Shown piece after piece: positions 26,835-33,897 of a DNA stretch of 64,000 bases. The number at the start of each line of letters is the position of its first letter. Within the stretch, counting starts at the first letter, position 1. The stretch spans positions 1 to 64,000 of the forward strand of contig ONNR01000017.1 of the NCBI GenBank assembly GCA_900319235.1, read 5' to 3'. The notes beneath the pieces were generated by a model that saw only the letters and a program-made list of their open reading frames with translations, did no database searches and was not told the DNA's origin. Source of the stretch: an uncultured Prevotellaceae bacterium (GTDB lineage: Bacteria; Bacteroidota; Bacteroidia; Bacteroidales; UBA3663). The translations under genes were made by a program, and so were the position numbers.

Positions 26835-28190
26835 ATGGCAAAGCAACTCCCTGACTTGAAATTCAGTCAGTTGATCAACATCAGCTTCGGCTTTTTCGGT
26901 GTGCAGATTGCCTACGCACTTCAGTCGGCCAACATCTCGCGCATCTTCGCCACTCTCGGTGCCGACCCGCACTCTCTCTCGTTCTTCTGGCTCCTGCCCC
27001 CCATCATGGGCATGATTGTCCAGCCCCTCGTCGGCAAATATTCCGATCGCACCTGGACGCGTTACGGCCGTCGCATCCCCTATCTGTTCATTGGTGCCAT
27101 CGTAGCCATCCTCGTCATGTGCTTCCTGCCCAATGCCGGCTCGCTCGGCTTGTCGGTAGGACAGGCCATGGTCTTCGGTGCCGTTATGCTCATGCTGCTC
27201 GACACCTCCATCAACATGGCCATGCAGCCCTTTAAGATGATGGTCGGCGATATGGTCAATGAGAAGCAGAAGACCACCGCCTACTCCATCCAGTCGTTCC
27301 TCTGCAACGCTGGTTCGGTGGTCGGCTTCCTCTTCCCCTTCCTGTTCGCCACCTTCGGCATCTCAGGCACAGCTCCTACCGGCGTCGTGCCCGACACGGT
27401 GAAGTACGCCTTCTACATCGGTGCCGCCATCCTCATCATCTGTGTCATCTACACCTCCATCATGGTGAAGGAGTATCCGCCCAAGGAGTACAACGAGTAC
27501 CATCCCGTCGATCCCAAGGAGCATGAGGACGAGCCCGGTATGCTCGAACTGCTCAAGAAGGCTCCTTCCACCTTCTGGACCGTCGGCCTCGTACAGTTCT
27601 TCTGCTGGGCAGCGTTCATGTACATGTGGACCTATACCAACGGAACAGTTGCACATGGTGCCTTCGATGCGCCCACCAAGATTACCGAAGCAGGTGCCGT
27701 AGTTCTCGATACGGCCTCACAGCAGTATCAGGATGCAGGCAACTGGGTAGGCATTCTTTTTGCCGTCCAGGCCATCGGCTCGGTATTCTGGGCTACTATC
27801 ATCCCACGCTTCAAGAGCAATAAGGTGGCCTACACCGTATCGCTCATCATGGGTGGCATCGGCTTCATCTCCACCTACTTCGTCCATGACCAGTACGGAC
27901 TCTTTGCTTCCTTCCTGCTCATTGGTGCCGCTTGGGCTGCTATGCTGGCTCTGCCCTTCACAATCTTCACCAATTCGCTTAAAGGCGGCCATGTAGGTAC
28001 ATATCTCGGCCTCTTCAACTGCACTATTTGCGTGCCACAGATTGTAGCAGCTGCCATTGGCGGTCTGATTCTCAAGGTCTTCTTCACTACACCTGGAGTC
28101 TTGGCTCCCGAGGTTGACATGCTCGTCCTGGCTGGCACTCTGCTCATCATCGGCAGCGCCGCCGTTTGGCTCATCAAGACCAACGATTAA
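26835..28190 (+). CDS. MFS sugar transporter, SLC45/GPH-like, probably for maltose or maltodextrin
   Basis: 451 residues, no cleavable signal, about 12 hydrophobic helices. It starts with FSQLINISFGFFGVQIAYAL and has the family motif in the first loop region, VGKYSDRTWTRYGRRIPYLF, typical of SLC45-like and GPH transporters. An extra loop in the middle (KEYPPKEYNEYHPVDPKEHE) is cytoplasmic by charge. Context between malQ and the SusR-type regulator points to import of maltose or short dextrins across the inner membrane. The substrate is inferred from position. Confidence 0.85.
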   Translation: MAKQLPDLKFSQLINISFGFFGVQIAYALQSANISRIFATLGADPHSLSFFWLLPPIMGMIVQPLVGKYSDRTWTRYGRRIPYLFIGAIVAILVMCFLPNAGSLGLSVGQAMVFGAVMLMLLDTSINMAMQPFKMMVGDMVNEKQKTTAYSIQSFLCNAGSVVGFLFPFLFATFGISGTAPTGVVPDTVKYAFYIGAAILIICVIYTSIMVKEYPPKEYNEYHPVDPKEHEDEPGMLELLKKAPSTFWTVGLVQFFCWAAFMYMWTYTNGTVAHGAFDAPTKITEAGAVVLDTASQQYQDAGNWVGILFAVQAIGSVFWATIIPRFKSNKVAYTVSLIMGGIGFISTYFVHDQYGLFASFLLIGAAWAAMLALPFTIFTNSLKGGHVGTYLGLFNCTICVPQIVAAAIGGLILKVFFTTPGVLAPEVDMLVLAGTLLIIGSAAVWLIKTND

Positions 28191-28229
28191 TCCAACGTTC
28201 CGCTTCTTCCGCTAACCACCACAAATTAT

Positions 28230-29855
28230 TTGAAGACCCTTCCTCTCCTCATCACCCTCTTCTGGGCGATGCTTCTCCCGCTCCACGCGCAAACCGATGA
28301 AGAACAACTCCCGGTCACCACGCTCTTGGAACGTCTCGACGAAGCTATCGCCCATAAGGAGGATTATCAACAGCTGCGGTTCGCAAGAGCCGACAGCTTG
28401 CTGAATCTTGCATCCAAACGCCAAGGTTCCGAGCGAGTACAAACGCTCTCAGAACTCTATGAGATTTATCTGCACTTCCAGACCGACAGCGCCCTAAGCG
28501 CCATCGACAAGCTACGCAGCCTGCCCGAATTTGCCACCGATCGCCAACTTCAGACACGCTGTCTGATTGATCAGGCACGCGTCTATGGCATGATGGGACT
28601 CTATCACACCGCCTTCGAGATGCTCGGTCAGATCAATCTCAGCCAGTGTGACTCCGTCACCCTTCTTCGCTACTACAACGTGCAGCATGCCGTTCGCGAC
28701 TGGCGTGCCGATTACGCGCAGCACACCGTGCCAAGCATTTGGCCAAAGATGCATCAGGAGGCACGTTGTTGGCATGATTCCATCCTGCTTTACGAGCCCG
28801 AAGAAGTCAACCGCACCATCATCCGCACCAACAGGTATTACGACGATGGCGATTATCAGCGTTGTATTGACTCGCTCCTCAACCTGATGGAGCATTGCAA
28901 TCCCGAGCAGCGCACCTTTGCCTACTCGCGTCTCTCCGAAGCTTATGGAAAGACCGACCAGCCCGTTCTTCAGCTTCGTTATCTCATCCTCACGGCCATC
29001 GCAGACATTCGTGCCGGCATCACCGAATACATGGCGTTGCCCGAACTTGCTGCCCAGCTCTTCCATTCGGGCGACATCGATCGAGCCTACAATTATCTGT
29101 TCTGTGCACTCGAGGATGCCAACCTCTGCAAGTCAAACCTGCGCACACTCGAAGTTTCGTCCATCTATCCCATCATCGACGGATCGCGTCACGACCGCCT
29201 CGAGCACGAGAAACGCGACACCCGTCTCATCATCGCCAGTCTCGTTCTCATCGCGTTGGTCATGACGCTGGTCATCATCACCCTCTTCCGCCTCAATCGG
29301 AAACTCCAGGCCACACGTGAGCTCCTCGCCAAGGCCAACAACGACCTCAAGAACTCCAATCAGCAGTTGCAGATAGCCAACAAGGACCTGCAGATGTCCG
29401 ACCACCTCAAGGGCGATTATCTGATGAACTACCTCGACCGAGCGCACAACTACCTCGGCTCTATCGAAAGCGCCCAGCGGCAGATGCTCAAACTCGTCCA
29501 AAGCCGACAGATCGACGAACTCACCAAGAGACTAAAGTCAACCGACTTCATCGAAGAAGAGCAAGCGAAGTTCTACGCTGACTTCGACCAGCTCTTCCTC
29601 ACCCTCTATCCCAATTTCGTCGAGAAGTTCAACGCGCTGCTCAAACCCGAGGCGGCCATCATGCCCAAGCGAGGCGAACTGCTCACCACCGAACTCCGCA
29701 TCTTCGCCCTCATTCGCATGGGTGAGACCGACAGCACGAAGATTGCCAAGTTCCTCAACTACTCACTCACAACCATCTACAACTATCGCTCTCGTGTTCG
29801 AAACAACGCTTTGGGCGACAAAGAGACTTTCGAACATAAAGTGATGCAGCTATAA
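28230..29855 (+). CDS. susR: SusR-type membrane-spanning transcription regulator (DUF6377-like)
   Basis: 541 residues. The start is TTG at 28230: no ATG or GTG is in frame upstream, and the next ATG would cut the signal sequence (LPLLITLFWAMLLPLHAQ). The N-terminal 300 residues are helical, TPR-like and predicted periplasmic. A single membrane helix follows at about 331-352 (LIIASLVLIALVMTLVIITL), then a coiled coil. The C-terminus has a LuxR-like helix-turn-helix (about 487-527, LTTELRIFALIRMGETDSTK). This is the layout of SusR, which senses maltose in the periplasm and activates sus genes. It lies 39 bases after the MFS gene. Confidence 0.85.
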   Translation: MKTLPLLITLFWAMLLPLHAQTDEEQLPVTTLLERLDEAIAHKEDYQQLRFARADSLLNLASKRQGSERVQTLSELYEIYLHFQTDSALSAIDKLRSLPEFATDRQLQTRCLIDQARVYGMMGLYHTAFEMLGQINLSQCDSVTLLRYYNVQHAVRDWRADYAQHTVPSIWPKMHQEARCWHDSILLYEPEEVNRTIIRTNRYYDDGDYQRCIDSLLNLMEHCNPEQRTFAYSRLSEAYGKTDQPVLQLRYLILTAIADIRAGITEYMALPELAAQLFHSGDIDRAYNYLFCALEDANLCKSNLRTLEVSSIYPIIDGSRHDRLEHEKRDTRLIIASLVLIALVMTLVIITLFRLNRKLQATRELLAKANNDLKNSNQQLQIANKDLQMSDHLKGDYLMNYLDRAHNYLGSIESAQRQMLKLVQSRQIDELTKRLKSTDFIEEEQAKFYADFDQLFLTLYPNFVEKFNALLKPEAAIMPKRGELLTTELRIFALIRMGETDSTKIAKFLNYSLTTIYNYRSRVRNNALGDKETFEHKVMQL

Positions 29856-29862
29856 TGTTCAA

Positions 29863-29886
29863 ATAACAATTAACAATTAACAATTG
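29863..29886. repeat. TAACAATTAACAATT repeat downstream of susR
   Basis: Three and a half units of AACAATTA in a row, the same family as at 8902 and 33366. Further along (29924-29952) the gap holds another run of CCTTTTAC-like units of about 11 bases. Confidence 0.7.
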
Positions 29887-29981
29887 TTTGCCTGACACCA
29901 TTCTCATCACGCGAAAGTAACGTCCCTTTTACCCCCCTTTTACTCCCCTTATTACAAACCCTTTAATTAAACACCACCATC

Positions 29982-30146
29982 ATGAAAAAGTACGTATGTG
30001 ACGTATGCGGCTACGAGTATGATCCCGCAGTAGGTGATCCCGACAACGGCATTGAGCCAGGTACCCCATTCGAAGAACTTCCCGAAGACTGGGTTTGCCC
30101 TCTTTGCAGTGTAGGCAAGGACGAATTCAGCCCCGTTGACGAATAA
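29982..30146 (+). CDS. Rubredoxin
   Basis: 54 residues. The four iron-binding cysteines are at C6-x2-C9 and C39-x2-C42 in the standard contexts [10 protein letters not shown] and [10 protein letters not shown]. This is a normal-length, complete one-iron rubredoxin, a cytoplasmic electron carrier used by anaerobes against oxygen and peroxide stress. It stands alone, ending in a strong terminator; no TAnnTTTG box is evident in the C-rich gap upstream. Confidence 0.96.
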   Translation: MKKYVCDVCGYEYDPAVGDPDNGIEPGTPFEELPEDWVCPLCSVGKDEFSPVDE

Positions 30147-30207
30147 CCCATTCAAGCCCATGCTCATCCCCGCGTTAGCATAGTCTCGCGTGGCAAACCA
30201 CTAATGT

Positions 30208-30257
30208 AATCAGAGGAAGCTCCATCCACCTGCGATGTCGCTTCCTCTGATTGTTTT
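30208..30257 (+). terminator. Terminator after rubredoxin
   Basis: Perfect 13-bp stem AATCAGAGGAAGC / GCTTCCTCTGATT followed by GTTTTTAT. Confidence 0.92.
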
Positions 30258-30286
30258 TATCCTGCCAAAACTGAAGAAAAACACAC

Positions 30287-30385
30287 ATTCCCCAAGAAAA
30301 ATGTGCAAAAAGCTTGGATATTCCCCAAGAAAAGTGTATCTTTTCGTCAATTATTCCCCAAGAAAAGTGTGATTTCAGCGAGGAG
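30287..30385. repeat. Three direct repeats, 33-base period (ATTCCCCAAGAAAA core)
   Basis: The core ATTCCCCAAGAAAA plus RTGT starts at 30287, 30320 and 30353, exactly 33 bases apart; about 19 bases are conserved and 14 vary. In the first unit CACATT and AATGTG flank the core as an inverted repeat. One plus frame reads IPQEKC repeats but has no convincing start. No cas genes nearby. Function unknown. Confidence 0.85.
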
Positions 30386-30568
30386 AATCAGAAAAGCACA
30401 CAAAAAGGTCCACAATACAATGACAGAGGCCTATCGAAATCACTGCCGTCCGCCTCGAGATTAGTCAACCCTGCGATGCCTTCTGCTGCCTCTTCGACCC
30501 AATAAGCGCGACAGCATGCTCTATCATCCAACTGGAAGCATCCTGTCACGCGTTCGCAATAATCCGAC

Positions 30569-30600
30569 AAAAAATCCACCTTGGAGTTCGCCAAGGTGGA
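30569..30600 (-). terminator. Terminator after the AbiE remnant
   Basis: Perfect 10-bp stem TCCACCTTGG / CCAAGGTGGA followed on the minus strand by six T. It ends the antitoxin transcript just after the truncated toxin frame. Confidence 0.88.
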
Positions 30601-30621
30601 AATGCTTTAATTATATAATCT

Positions 30622-30741
30622 TCAAAATACGCTAACCCACCAATCCTTTTCGGCAGAAACTTCATCGATCGGTTTCGCTTGGCAAACTGCCTGTATCATT
30701 GCCTTGCGTTCATCAATTGAAAAGTCAATCCATTTACTCAT
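30622..30741 (-). pseudogene. Truncated AbiEii-type toxin gene (first 39 codons only)
   Basis: ATG at 30741 overlaps the end of the antitoxin gene by eight bases (ATGAGTAA), the standard AbiE gene junction. The frame starts MSKWIDFSIDERKAMIQAV and reaches the family's EKDWWVSV motif, which in intact AbiEii/AbiGii nucleotidyltransferase toxins precedes more than 200 further residues. Here it stops at TGA 30622, and a terminator follows within 25 bases. In another frame after the stop, ATTAAAGCATTT could be a trace of the next conserved segment (LKALF). The nucleotidyltransferase core is absent, so it is judged a remnant. Confidence 0.7.
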
Positions 30742-31339
30742 TGCCCTGTATATTTCTTTTGATAATTTGTCTCATCCAAACTGGGGCCAATAGCAAATCG
30801 TGATCTATTGTCTCGTCTTCGGGTGTATTTGCTAATAGGTTGGCAATTCTCTGTTCGTCTTCTCTTGTGATATTCTTTTCACCAATGCTACGCAATGCTT
30901 GCACCAATTCAGCCATCAGTTTGCCACGAAAGGCGAAATTCTTTGGTGCACCATGTTTCAACGTGACAGTACGATTTCCAAGAGTCAACTTTCTGCTGGA
31001 TCCGGTGGTCAAGAAACTTGTGTTCATAGGGATCTGATCGGAGAACCCCAAGCGGTTTGCTGCGGTGGCACCAGTAGGTATAATCAAGGCCTTGTCTCGC
31101 TTGGCTATCTCGGTTACTAATTCGAATGCAGAGGGATAGAGTATACCGAATTGTGTTTTTCGAGCTTTGACATAAACACCTTTTGCTATTCGACTAATTA
31201 ATCCTTCGTTCTCAAAGAGTGCCAGCAACTTTGTTACATATTCAACGTCATACTCCGGAAAAGAAGACACAAAGAATACTTCTCCGAATCTTGCACGGAC
31301 TATCTTATTTTTAATCTTATCTACAATAGCATTTTGCAT
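30734..31339 (-). CDS. AbiEi-type antitoxin (DUF6088 family)
   Basis: 201 residues from ATG 31339; the upstream ATG at 31393 lies inside the promoter (31391-31398) and is rejected. The N-terminal winged helix (KIVRARFGEVFFVSSFPEYD to ALFENEGLISRIAKGVYV) is the DNA-binding part of type IV antitoxins. The C-terminal half contains IPTGATAANRLGFSDQIPMN, typical of DUF6088. It would repress its own promoter and neutralise an AbiEii nucleotidyltransferase toxin. The partner immediately downstream is reduced to 39 codons, so this is an orphan antitoxin. Composition is AT-rich, in line with acquired DNA. Confidence 0.85.
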   Translation of the reverse strand: MQNAIVDKIKNKIVRARFGEVFFVSSFPEYDVEYVTKLLALFENEGLISRIAKGVYVKARKTQFGILYPSAFELVTEIAKRDKALIIPTGATAANRLGFSDQIPMNTSFLTTGSSRKLTLGNRTVTLKHGAPKNFAFRGKLMAELVQALRSIGEKNITREDEQRIANLLANTPEDETIDHDLLLAPVWMRQIIKRNIQGNE

Positions 31340-31390
31340 ATCTTTATTTGCTTTAATTTTGGTCGGAATAATTGCAAATATTTCCGACCG

Positions 31391-31398
31391 CAAAGATA
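31391..31398 (-). promoter_or_regulatory. -7 box of the AbiEi promoter
   Basis: TATCTTTG on the minus strand, 51 bases ahead of the chosen ATG; it fixes the start of the antitoxin gene. Confidence 0.75.
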
Positions 31399-32068
31399 CA
31401 CCTTTTTATTTAAATATCCAAACAATGAACCATAAAAATTTCAAAAGTATGATATTTTATCTACGGAATGAAATGTGCCACCTTTCAGTACCCACCTCAA
31501 GTTGCCGATACTAACATAACGAGGATGAATATCCCGATATCTAGAACATTGCACTTCTCGAAGGCTAATGTAACAACCTCGTTCTAATCTAAAGAGATTA
31601 TCAAAAGGTAACCCTGTATAGAATCTAAAGAAGACAACAAGCTTAGGATTAAAACCTAAATACGTAAAAAGTAGAAAGGGTTCCGTATTTTCGGAGATTT
31701 GCATAAATAAATTTACACAAGTCTAAAATAGTCTATTATTTGTACATAATTATTGACAAGTTTATTTTCAAAATATAGGAGAATGAATTAATTGGAGTTT
31801 CGAAAATGGGTGATTAATTAACGGGAAACAGAGAGAAATGGTGTATTTCGGGTATATTTTAGGTGAAAAATGCAGTTAGGTTATATCGGTTATATCGGAA
31901 AATGCAAAGTTTTTAAAATAAATAAAAAATAGGAAGATGGTATTTTTTATTTTTTTCTAAAAAGTTTAAAAACCCGATATAACCGATATAACCTATGTAA
32001 CGAAATTCGATAAAAAATAGAAAAGAGATCTGCAATTTCGTAGGACAGGACTGATTAACTAGTATCTA
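31399..32068. other. AT-rich gap without a recognisable gene
   Basis: Very AT-rich. A minus frame at 31441-31704 is open for 87 codons but has no family likeness and no clear promoter. The only structured part is the long inverted repeat at 31877-31995. Confidence 0.6.
31877..31995. repeat. Inverted repeat with 22-base arms, each arm two copies of GGTTATATC
   Basis: TAGGTTATATC... at 31877-31898 is mirrored exactly by ...GATATAACCTA at 31974-31995. Each arm is itself two head-to-tail copies of the 9-base unit GGTTATATC. The 75 bases between are A/T tracts that could also pair. This could be a MITE-like relic or a large hairpin; no coding content. Confidence 0.85.
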
Positions 32069-32475
32069 GCATTATGTCGGCCGTCAAAGTATTTCCGCGA
32101 TTGGAGAAAGCATCACGACGGCCGACAGAGTACTTGCTCCTGCCGGATAGAGCATTGTGACGGCCGTAAGAGTACTTCCGCGATTGGAAAAAGCATCACG
32201 ACGGCCGACAGAGTACTTGCTTCTACAGAATAGAGCATCGTGACGCGCGTCAGAGTGCTTGCTCCGTTCGGAGAATGACCTTTCTTGGCCAGGATAGGTC
32301 ATGCCTCGACTGGATAGAGCATTATGACGGGCGACAGAATGCTTGCTTCTGCGGGATTGAGTACTCTGACGGGCGACAGAGTGTTTCCGCAAACGTATAG
32401 CGTACTCTGTCGGCCGTCGGAGTGCTTGCTCTACAGCATAAAGCATCGTGACGCGCGACAGAGTGCTTGATGACA
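32069..32475. repeat. Degenerate tandem array, about 42-base units (AGCATnnnGACGGCCGACAGAGTACTT)
   Basis: About nine or ten diverged units of 41-42 bases (one is interrupted). Each holds AGCAT, then about 14 bases around CGGCCG or CGGGCG, then AGTACTT or AGTGCTT. The best units approach a full palindrome centred on CGGCCG (ACTCTG ... CAGAGT arms). Spacers of 10-16 bases between palindromes are not unique, so it is not a CRISPR array. Confidence 0.8.
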
Positions 32476-32520
32476 TAAAAGACGAAGAATCCGAAAATGT
32501 AATTCCTCTTTTCTAATCGT

Positions 32521-33015
32521 GGCATGTCCGCCAACGTTCGTAGGCGTACAATATTCTGCAGGAAATTGTGTGCCAACGTTCACAGAGGGACATGATTCGA
32601 TGGTTGGATGCCCCCCAACGTTCGCAGAGGGACATGATTCGATGGTTGGATGTCCCCCAACGTTCGCAGAGGGACATGATTCGATGGTAAGATGTCCCCC
32701 AACGTTCGCAGAAGGACATGATTCGATGGTAGTATGTCCCCCAACGTTCGCAGAAGGACATGATTCGATAGTAGGATGTCCCCCAACGTTCGCAGAAGGA
32801 CATGATTCGATGGTAGTATGTCCCCCAACGTTCGCAGAAGGACATGATTCGACAGTAGCATGTCCCCCAACGTTCGTAGAGGGACATGATTCGACAGTAG
32901 CATGTCCCCCAACGTTCGCAGAGGGACATGATCCGATAGTAGGATGTCCCCCAACGTTCGTAGAGGGATATGGTTCTATAAAATGATGTCCTCCAACGTT
33001 CGCTGGGAGACATGC
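32521..33015. repeat. Twelve-unit tandem array with exact 42-base period (CATGTCCC ... GGGACATG)
   Basis: Twelve units, ten well conserved. Each has CATGTCCC, CCAACGTTCG in the loop, then GGGACATG (or AGGACATG), i.e. 8-base arms around a 14-base loop, then a 12-base linker like ATTCGATGGTAG. The period of 42 keeps all frames open, giving 14-residue repeat frames on both strands that I do not accept as genes. The array abuts the previous one, which has nearly the same period but another sequence. Confidence 0.9.
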
Positions 33016-33025
33016 ATCAATTTCT

Positions 33026-33361
33026 TTAATAAAGACCTTCGAACAACTCAGAAACTCCTTCGAGATAAGTGTAGCGACGCTCGCGGGAATCGCTGCTATT
33101 GGGAGTACCATCGCTGTGGCAATTGGTGCAGTAATAACTCAACTCGACACCACCTCCTACGAAAGTAGGCGAGAAGCGCTTGACCTTCACCCAACGATTG
33201 ATGCCATGGACCTTCAGGACGTCACCCACCTGGGGACATCCATTGTCGATGGCATATTGACGAAGGAGGTCGTTCATTTCCTGCTCCTGCTGCTTTCGTA
33301 ATTCGTCGAAAGCAAGGCGCTGCTTATTATATAATGCAATGATGCTTTGGCGAGTGATCAT
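33026..33361 (-). CDS. Hypothetical protein, 111 residues
   Basis: ATG at 33361 (MITRQSIIALYNKQ...) is chosen over an upstream TTG. The product has a helical N-terminus (KQRLAFDELRKQQEQEMNDLL), then a beta-rich part VGDVLKVHGINRWVKVKRF and a pair of cysteines in YYCTNCHSDG, which do not form a full zinc ribbon. It is recognised only as a small protein typical of Bacteroidales. The 42-base array starts right after its stop codon. No function assigned. Confidence 0.6.
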   Translation of the reverse strand: MITRQSIIALYNKQRLAFDELRKQQEQEMNDLLRQYAIDNGCPQVGDVLKVHGINRWVKVKRFSPTFVGGGVELSYYCTNCHSDGTPNSSDSRERRYTYLEGVSELFEGLY

Positions 33362-33365
33362 AAAG

Positions 33366-33402
33366 TTCAATTAACAATTAATAATTAACAATTAACAATT
33401 GC
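33366..33402. repeat. TTAACAATTAACAATT repeat upstream of the hypothetical gene
   Basis: About four units of AACAATTA/AATAATTA, the third copy of this repeat family in the window (others at 8902 and 29863). Confidence 0.7.
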
Positions 33403-33420
33403 TTGTTAGAACAGGATTTA

Positions 33421-33798
33421 TTAAATACCCAACTCCACTGCTTTGCCGAAGGGGGCGAGGGAGAGTTTGGCGAGTTTGAAGTGCTGCTTGCCGAAGGGGA
33501 TGCCAATGATGATGATGTAGAGCAATATGCCGAAGACGATATGCATCAGGCAGGCAAAGAGACCTCCGCAGATAAGCCAGATGATGTTGAGCGGAATGCG
33601 GATGCAACCCGTAGGGCTCGATGTGCTTCGAACTTTCGAACCAAAGGGGAAGAGGCAGAGAAGGCCAATCTTGAAGGTCTGCCAAGCCACGGGAATGCCG
33701 ATGATGGTGCATGCCATTGCCAGACTGCCTGTGAAATAACCGATGGCGGCTTCGAGGCCTCCGAAAATCCACCAGATAATGGTGCCAAGGAAGTTCAT
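33421..33798 (-). CDS. YccF family inner membrane protein
   Basis: 125 residues, full length for the family, with two YccF domains. It starts MNFLGTIIWWIFGGLEAAIG; the duplicated pattern IIGIPVAWQTFKIGLLCLFPFG and IIGIPFGKQHFKLAKLSLAPFG marks the two halves. About three or four membrane helices. Its role in the membrane is unknown. It lies downstream of mutS2 on the same strand across a short repeat-filled gap. Confidence 0.88.
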   Translation of the reverse strand: MNFLGTIIWWIFGGLEAAIGYFTGSLAMACTIIGIPVAWQTFKIGLLCLFPFGSKVRSTSSPTGCIRIPLNIIWLICGGLFACLMHIVFGILLYIIIIGIPFGKQHFKLAKLSLAPFGKAVELGI

Positions 33799-33802
33799 GT
33801 TC

Positions 33803-33852
33803 TAAGGGATATTTGGGGATATTAAGGGATATGAGGGGATATTAAGGGACGA
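33803..33852. repeat. GGGATATTAA-type repeat between mutS2 and the YccF gene
   Basis: Four or five 9-12 base units of the form AAGGGATAT/TGGGGATATT. The same unit family is at 38619-38745 and 55087-55230. Confidence 0.75.
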
Positions 33853-33897
33853 TAGTTTTGCCTTGATGAAAGTGGGGCAAAGGGGACATCCAAATCA

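Noticed and set aside
30314..30505. Small plus-strand frame with IPQEKC repeats
   Set aside because: It is produced by the 33-base repeats; frame start is arbitrary and no homology is recognised.
30388..30594. 68-codon minus-strand frame next to the AbiE remnant
   Set aside because: Its start lies inside the terminator stem, and the sequence resembles no family; could be decayed DNA but not supported as a gene.
31441..31704. 87-codon minus-strand frame in the AT-rich gap
   Set aside because: No promoter box, no recognisable domain, AT-rich composition; insufficient support.
31877..31995. Insertion sequence ends
   Set aside because: No transposase frame and no clear target duplication; kept only as an inverted repeat.
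32069..33015. CRISPR array
   Set aside because: Linkers between palindromes are only 10-16 bases and nearly identical to each other; no cas genes.
32519..33111. Repeat-peptide frames on both strands across the 42-base array (14-residue repeats)
   Set aside because: All frames stay open because the period is a multiple of three; no start with a binding site, and the best minus frame overlaps another gene. Treated as non-coding.
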